DNA of 10,589 nucleotides from Pavlovales sp. CCMP2436. Taxonomy: Eukaryota; Haptophyta; Pavlovophyceae; Pavlovales. Where the stretch lies: NCBI GenBank assembly GCA_026770615.1, contig MU631310.1, positions 530,361 to 540,949 on the forward strand, written 5' to 3'. The stretch's first letter is position 1; every line of letters starts with the position of its first letter. Shown piece by piece: positions 6,564 to 10,589 of the stretch. The translations under genes were made by a program, and so were the position numbers. The notes beneath the pieces are model-generated. The model did no database searches. It saw only the letters and a list, made by a program, of their open reading frames with translations, and was not told the origin of the DNA.

Positions 6564-6866
6564 TTATTGGTCGCATCGAGCAGCGCTTTGTTGATGAGTG
6601 AGGTGGACGCGATCTGTCGCCCGTCGGCTCAGGTGGTATGGCCACTGCCGCCTCGTTTTGAGCGATGCTGGCTGTTGGGGGTATGGGCGCTCATACTGTA
6701 TAGGTGGTATGGTCGCTGGTCCATGTTTTTGATTTAATTTCTTTGCTGCCCGTTCGGCTGTCTGGGCGGCCCACATGGCTATGCGTATGTACAGCGTGTC
6801 GCGGGCAAAAAGAAGCCGTAGTGTTAAGAAACTGAGCCTCGTTTTTTTGCATTGTTTGTATGTAAT
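6564..6866 (-). other. Open frame of uncertain status
   Basis: The minus-strand frame is open for 101 codons, from after TAA (6867-6869) to TAA at 6564, with an internal ATG at 6776. It includes RLLFARDTLYIRIAMWAAQT, AERAAKKLNQKHGPATIPPI and a basic, Gln-rich end. Codon third positions are not GC-biased as they are in the other genes here, and no family is recognised. Its 5' end runs into the direct duplication at 6826-6918. It could be a decayed transposon ORF or chance. Confidence 0.2.
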
Positions 6867-6918
6867 TTAAGCAAATTTAAGCATTGTTTGTATGTAATCT
6901 GCTAAGAAGCTCAGCCTC
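6826..6918 (+). repeat. Imperfect local duplications
   Basis: GCATTGTTTGTATGTAAT occurs at 6849-6866 and 6881-6898. The flanking AAGAAACTGAGCCTC (6826-6840) returns as AAGAAGCTCAGCCTC (6904-6918). Together they suggest a small duplication of about 32 bp within a larger repeated block. Confidence 0.75.
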
Positions 6919-7190
6919 AAGCTCAAAATTCGCCCTTCTTATTGCCTGCGACACACTGTAGCTTCCACTTTCCTTGTGCAAGTTTCTAGTATGGCCACGC
7001 CAATCCCACCGCGCGAGGCTGTAGCGGTGCCGGCAAAAGTCAGGCCCCACCGCCGTACTTGATAGACCCTAATAATGATTGCGATCATCGCGGCAATCAT
7101 AAGTAGTGCTAAACGTCCTAACGGCGCTCGCAGACGTTACTGCATTGCAGCTCGCTCGCACTCGCGCCTTTCGCCGTCAAGTTCAACATG
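6919..7190. other. Spacer with a 23-codon mini-ORF
   Basis: A short frame 6991-7062 starts in a favourable eukaryotic context (ATGG) and reads MATPIPPREAVAVPAKVRPH before stopping with TGA. It could be the first exon of a lost gene but is too short to call. ATGATTGC (7075-7082) pairs with GCAATCAT (7093-7100) as a small hairpin. Nothing else is supported. Confidence 0.4.
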
Positions 7191-7203
7191 AATATATATA
7201 TAT
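7191..7203. repeat. TA dinucleotide tract at the left retroelement junction
   Basis: An ATATATATATAT run directly abuts the 5'-truncated end of the left retroelement copy. A similar tract (7543-7554) follows its 3' end. Confidence 0.85.
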
Positions 7204-7541
7204 ATGGGCGTGAGTCCTCCGATGGAGGCGGCCGCGCGCATCAAGAAGTAACTCATCGACACGATCGGTACGATCGCGGCATGCGGCCAGGCGCAGCTGC
7301 TGCTCGTGCGCTTGAGCGCGCTGGCCCCGATCGCTGCCCAGCGTGGGAACACGACAAACAGCAACCAGCAGATCATCTCCCTAAACGCCCTTGCCCGGGC
7401 ACACTACCAGAGATCCATCGGCACGCGCGGTGGCGCCCAAGCCAGAGCAGCCGACTAAGGCACGCAGCAGGCAATGGGCGACGCAGCACTCAGACCAGCA
7501 CAACATTCAGAACAGTCAGACGCCAGCTTGAATCCCTATCA
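7204..7541 (+). mobile_element. Left 5'-truncated retroelement tail (inverted-repeat arm)
   Basis: This is the plus-strand copy of the element tail also present inverted at 7691-8025. By eye the arms differ by nine substitutions and one 3-nt indel, so they are about 97% identical. The sense frame reads MEAAARIKK, TAA, LIDTIGTIAACGQAQLLLVR and NTTNSNQQIISLNALARAHY, followed by a second in-frame stop. The copy starts abruptly after a TA tract, where the other copy continues with 130 bp more coding sequence. It ends in TTGAATCCCTATCA and another TA tract. Loss of the 5' part with a constant 3' end is typical of LINE-like retrotransposition. The copy cannot code for a functional protein. Confidence 0.65.
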
Positions 7542-7655
7542 GTATATATATATACCTCAAAGAGGCGCCGGAGGTCAACGACTACCGCGGCCACCATATT
7601 CAATAAATGTTGGGCGCGCACATAAGAAAAAAGAAGGGAAAAGGAGTAGTTATAA
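7542..7655. other. Spacer between the convergent retroelement tails
   Basis: About 150 bp separates the arms (7542-7690), the last part being the tail duplication of the right copy. It begins with a TA tract, has a short GC-rich middle and then a purine-rich segment (AAGAAAAAAGAAGGGAAAAG, 7624-7643). Nothing coding is apparent. Confidence 0.5.
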
Positions 7656-8160
7656 ATATATGATAGGGATTCAGTCTGACTTTATATATATGATAGGGAT
7701 TCAAGCTGGCGTCTGACTGTTCTGAATGTTGTGCTGTTCTGAGCGCTGCGTCGCCCATTGCCTGCTGCGTGCCTTAGTCGGCTGCGCTGGCTTGGGTGCC
7801 ACCGCGCGTGCCGATGGATCTCTGGTAGTGTGCCCGGGCAAGGGCGTTTAGGGAGATGATCTGCTGGTTGCTGTTTGTCGTGTTCCCACGCTGGGCAGCG
7901 ATCGGGGCCAGCGCGCTCAAGCGCGCGAGCAGCAGCTGCGCATGGCCGCGTGCCGCGATCGTAACGATCGTGTCGATGAGCTACTTCTTGATGCGCGCGG
8001 CCGCCTCCATCGGACTCACGCCCATCAGAGCGAACATCTTGCGGCCTCCCTGCGCCGCGATTTCTTTGACGAGCGAGTGCGTATCGGTGCTGACCTCACC
8101 AAAAGCGCCGATGACGATCCCGCGGATCGGCTTGACGGTGTTGAGCTTGGGTAGATATAG
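7656..8160 (-). mobile_element. Right 5'-truncated retroelement tail (GAFGE module)
   Basis: Read on the minus strand, the copy begins near 8155 after TA-rich sequence and encodes KPIRGIVIGAFGEVSTDTHS and LVKEIAAQGGRKMFAL. It then enters the part shared with the left arm (MEAAARIKK, TAG, LIDTIVTIAARGHAQLLLAR), and a second stop follows ASAAD. GAFGE, LV, RGHA and AR line up with the minus-strand remnant at 2383-2835, which supports this strand as the sense strand. The 3' end carries a tail repeated about every 30 bp: ATATATGATAGGGATTCA on the plus strand at 7656-7673 and 7686-7703. Such short tail repeats are common at LINE 3' ends. The plus-strand open frame across the copy is its shadow. Confidence 0.6.
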
Positions 8161-8243
8161 ATATACTTATATTATAACATTTTTAAAATATAATATTACT
8201 AACAAATCTACATTTCATGTTCTCAAGTAGGCTTTTTCAAAGT
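8161..8243. other. AT-rich 3' flank of the NPF gene and retroelement edge
   Basis: Very AT-rich sequence lies between the retroelement junction and the stop codon of the minus-strand gene. It should contain that gene's 3' untranslated region, but no AATAAA-type signal was found on the minus strand. Confidence 0.4.
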
Positions 8244-10391
8244 CTAATTATTAAGCCCAGGCTTGGAGTCGCCCGGCAGAGCGCCCCACCCTGCAACCCA
8301 GGCGGCGCGCGGGTCTTCGATCAGCTTCTGCACCGCGCCGCACGCTCTGCCGGCGCCGCGCGACTTTTTGCCCATGCCTCGCAGTTTGTTTTTAAAGCGG
8401 TGGCCCGCGGGTTCTCGCTCGAGGGCGGCCATGCTGGAAAGCACGGCGGGAACCCCGGTTGAGAGCGAAAAGGCAGACGGCTGCTCCTCCACGAGCGCAT
8501 CAGGCGAGTGCGCACGCACGGGATGGCCGGGGGCTGCCCGGGGATGCTTGGCCGGGGCCGCGTCACCAGCGAGGGGGGGCGCGCCGCCCCGCCGCTGCTC
8601 GCGCGAGCTGAGAAGGGCGGGAAGCGACGGCAGCAACGATGGCGGCACGGAGGGTAGGGCAGGCAGGTTGTGCGCGGCAGCCGCCCCGGGCCTGCCCGCT
8701 GCACTGCCCGCTTCTCGGGCCGTGCGCGCCGCCGCATTTGAATCGGAGCCCAGCTGAGAAGGGAGCGAGTTTTGCGGGAGCGGATTTTGCGGACGCTGCC
8801 GCCGCTGCTGCGGCGGCTGCAGCTTGCTCAGTGCAGGCTGCTGCGGCGGCGGCTGCTGATGTAGTTGCGACTGCACGTCTTGCCGCCGCCGCTGCGAGAC
8901 AGGCAGAGGCTGGTGAGCGTCAGGCGGCGGCTGCTGCACAATTGGCCGCTGCTCCCTTTCTATTGGCCGCTCCCGCCTTCCCATGGGCTGCCCCTGCGCA
9001 GCTCCCAATAAATGCTGCGAGACTGGCAGAAGTGTCACCGGTGCACACTGCGGCCGCCGCCTTCCCATCGGCTGCTGTATTCCCATTGGTTCCAATCCCA
9101 TCGGTTCCCTTCCCGTTGGCTGCAGCCGCTGCGGTGTAGATAAAGGCGCGTCGGGTGTTCCCTGCACAGACGCGAGGAAGGACTGCCGTCCTGGCCCCAC
9201 ACCGAGCTCAATTGAACTTGAGCGCGCGGGTGCATTCTGCTGCGGCCGCTGAAGCGGCTCGCTGAGCGCAGGCTGCAACTGCGGCTGTTGTTGCTGCGGC
9301 TGTTGTTGCAGCAGCAGCTGCTGCTGCGGCTGCTGCTGCGGCTGCTGCTGTTGTTGCTGATCGGTAGCCATAGCCACTGGCTGCTGCTGCCTTTTCATTG
9401 GCGGCGCGGCGAACGGATTCGGCGCGGGTAGCACGGCAGCCAAAGGAAGCTGCGAAGGGGCAGGTGCTCTGGGCACACTCTGCGCCTGTGATGTGATTGG
9501 CGAGGAGTGACGAGTGTCAGAATGAATCAGCAGATTACTATTATTTTGCACTTAACTGCAAAAAAAAAAAAAAAACCAACACAACACAAACACACGCGCA
9601 CACACTAACTAACCTGCACGCTGAACGGGTTTGACGAAACTGTCCGCGGATCGGAAGCGGTTTCGTCAACGACTGGCGGCGGCAAGGCGGCGAACGGGTT
9701 GAAGCCTACTTAATATTATTATTGTTTATTATTATAAGTAATAGCGAACGGGTTGAAGCCTACCATCTCGGCACGTGCTATTATTATTCAGACTGTTATT
9801 AATAAGAATAAAACGTATACTACTAATAATGATACTAATAATTATGATTAATTGTTTATTGGGATTGTTATTATTATTGTTGGGCATCCCTGCATTTTGA
9901 GTCGTATTCGTAAGAGTAAGAGCGGTATTCGTATTCGTAACATCATCAACATCATCATCATCATCATTGCAATTCACTGCTAATTCAGCGTTGCCGTTGT
10001 CTTTTTTATTTTCGCTTTCGCGCGGCTTCGGCCGCTGAGTCCGGATCAGTTAATAATCCGGTCAGGAATTGGAAGTCTTACACAAGATAATTCTTATTTG
10101 TTGTCGACAAATAATTTATATTCTTACCAACAGCTTCTGCTGCTTCGGACGGGCGCCTGCCCGCACCGCTACGGCCGCCGCCGCCATGTAGCTGCTGCTG
10201 CTGCGGCGGCGGTAGCTGCGGCTGCTGCGGCTGCTGCTGCGGCAGCTGTTGGTGTTGTTGCTGCGGCGGTGGCTGCTGCAGCTGTTGCTGTTGCGGCTGC
10301 TGCTGCGCCAGCGCGGGGGCGAGGTTCTCGACGGGCGAAGCGGCAAGCGAGAATAGCGCGTGTTTGCTCAGCTGATCGGCAGTGGGGCGGC
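8244..10391 (-). CDS. Gln/Pro-rich NPF-motif protein, three exons, 5' end missing
   Basis: Exons on the minus strand are 10391-10128, 9705-9614 and 9485-8244 (TAA). Splicing with GTAAG...TAG and GTTAGT...CACAG keeps one frame: exon 1 ends on the first base of a Gly codon, exon 2 supplies the other two bases, and exon 2 ends in phase 0. The joined fragment is 531 residues. It starts RPTADQLSKHALFSLAASPV, then runs through a Gln/Pro tract (29-66) and a Gly/Arg patch. Three NPF motifs follow at 90-92 (GFNPFAAL), 113-115 (SNPFSVQ) and 141-143 (PNPFAAPP). A second poly-Gln tract, PMG repeats (EPMGLEPMG, QQPMGRRR, GQPMGRRE) and a basic C-terminus with GHRFKNKLRGMGKK come after. NPF motifs are known ligands of EH domains in endocytic proteins, so an epsin-like or Arf-GAP-like adaptor is possible. 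The diagnostic N-terminal domain would lie beyond the window edge. The gene model is well supported; the function is inferred from motifs alone. Confidence 0.7.
9284..9362 (-). repeat. CAG/CAA repeat tract coding poly-Gln (exon 3)
   Basis: Imperfect trinucleotide tract: CTG/TTG on the plus strand, CAG/CAA on the coding strand. It encodes Gln runs broken by Pro and a short Leu run. The mix of CAG and CAA codons should limit slippage. Confidence 0.85.
9486..9613 (-). other. Intron 2 of the NPF gene
   Basis: The donor CAG|GTTAGT and acceptor CACATCACAG|GCG are the pair that keeps the frame. A strong pyrimidine run ending TTTTGCAG (minus strand, about 9557-9576) lies inside and looks like a better acceptor. 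Using it brings an in-frame TAA within five codons (TTA AGT GCA AAA TAA), so it would give a truncated product or reflects an earlier acceptor position. Confidence 0.65.
9690..9763 (-). repeat. Duplicated 3' splice site and exon start
   Basis: GCGAACGGGTTGAAGCCTAC occurs at 9690-9709 and 9744-9763, 54 bp apart, separated by AT-rich sequence. On the coding strand each copy is GTAG followed by GCTTCAACCCGTTCGC, that is, an acceptor AG plus the codons for F-N-P-F. The upstream copy, if spliced, reads on into TAA shortly after the motif, so only the downstream copy gives the long protein. Confidence 0.85.
9706..10127 (-). other. Intron 1 of the NPF gene
   Basis: A 422-nt AT-rich intron with donor GTTG|GTAAGA and acceptor AAGTAG|GCTTC. 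It holds an (ATC)n tract at 9941-9968, a GTATTCGTA repeat near 9903-9940, a near-palindrome around GTCGAC at 10093-10113, a CCGGAT/ATCCGG hairpin near 10041-10060, and a second copy of the exon 2 start (9744-9763). One minus-strand frame (Asn/Asp-rich) is open inside but is low complexity. Confidence 0.65.
9941..9968. repeat. (CAT)n microsatellite
   Basis: About nine CAT units with one interruption (AAC), within intron 1 of the NPF gene. Confidence 0.9.
10190..10305 (-). repeat. CAG/CAA/CCG repeat tract coding Gln/Pro (exon 1)
   Basis: Trinucleotide-rich tract encoding alternating Gln and Pro (QQQPQQQQLQQPPPQQQ and similar). It resembles the exon 3 tract in codon mix, so the two low-complexity regions may share an origin or simply have converged. 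Confidence 0.85.
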
Positions 10392-10589
10392 CTGTTTAAA
10401 AGTTATTGGTTGTATACATTTATGTTAATGTTTTTCATGAAGGACGCAAAAAATACTGTCCTGTTTAGACCGGACTTTACCGGTACCGTAATATGCTCTA
10501 TGAGCTCCCGGTACGCTTGCCGGGCAAAGCCCAAAAGAATAAGTCCGGGTCTCTATCGGTCCGCAAAGAAACACTTAAATAAAATACTG
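10392..10589 (-). other. Upstream intron of the NPF gene with hairpin-rich insert
   Basis: The acceptor TTTTAAACAG|GCC of exon 1 marks this as intron; no exon was recognised before the window edge. GACCGGACTT (10468-10477) pairs with AAGTCCGGGTC (10541-10551, one extra base). Between them are smaller hairpins: CCCGG/CCGGG (10507-10524) and GGGC-AAA-GCCC (10522-10532). AAAATACTG occurs at 10450-10458 and at the last nine bases of the window, like a target duplication around a ~120-bp insert. Confidence 0.5.

Noticed and set aside
7137..8230. Frames reading MICWLLFVVFPRWAAIG on the minus strand (left arm) and plus strand (right arm)
   Set aside because: They are mirror shadows of the retroelement tails. 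The opposite strand carries the GAFGE...RGHA pattern shared with 2383-2835.
8263..9139. Ala-rich plus-strand frames opposite the NPF gene
   Set aside because: Poly-Ala here is the antisense reading of CAG/CAA Gln tracts. The minus-strand model has consistent introns and motifs.
10116..10346. Ser/Arg-rich 76-residue minus-strand frame
   Set aside because: It is an off-frame reading of NPF exon 1 and runs past the donor site. The Gln/Pro frame fits splice phases with exons 2 and 3.

Overview
The window reads as nuclear DNA of a GC-rich eukaryote. Coding stretches have GC-rich third positions, while spacers and introns are AT-rich. One gene has GT-AG introns whose phases fit each other. The remains of a piggyBac-like DNA transposon and of retroelement 3' ends are present, and a TTAGGG-like motif occurs at one point. 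No bacterial operon, Shine-Dalgarno series, rRNA or tRNA was seen. A unicellular alga (haptophyte-like) is my best guess, from gene style only, and is weakly held.

Layout: 1-590 is a GC-rich minisatellite with higher-order structure. 591-833 is a G-run-rich spacer. 834-2250 is a non-autonomous piggyBac-like element with inverted-repeat ends; its transposase has lost the catalytic core. 2383-2835 (minus) is the C-terminal end of a retroelement-like ORF. 2905-3490 (plus) is a broken RING/U-box plus protein-kinase fragment. 3738-4781 (plus) is the clearest intact gene, a secretory-pathway, glycosyltransferase-like protein of 347 residues. 4782-7190 is mostly non-coding, with short coding-like pieces, a 38-bp telomere-like tandem repeat, a 25-nt poly-T, a 34-bp near-palindrome and short duplications. 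7204-8160 holds two 5'-truncated copies of one retroelement tail facing each other, which form a ~335-bp inverted repeat of about 97% identity around a ~150-bp spacer. 8244-10391 (minus) is a three-exon, 5'-incomplete gene for a Gln/Pro-rich protein with three NPF motifs, a possible endocytic adaptor. 10392-10589 is its next intron, which carries a hairpin-rich insert.

Nothing shows these genes working as one system. The region looks like a repeat-rich interval: two plausible host genes separated by transposon debris. The most informative points are the phase-consistent NPF gene with a duplicated 3' splice site, the convergent retroelement tails joined to TA tracts, a GAFGE-containing module shared by two separate remnants, and the internally deleted piggyBac element.
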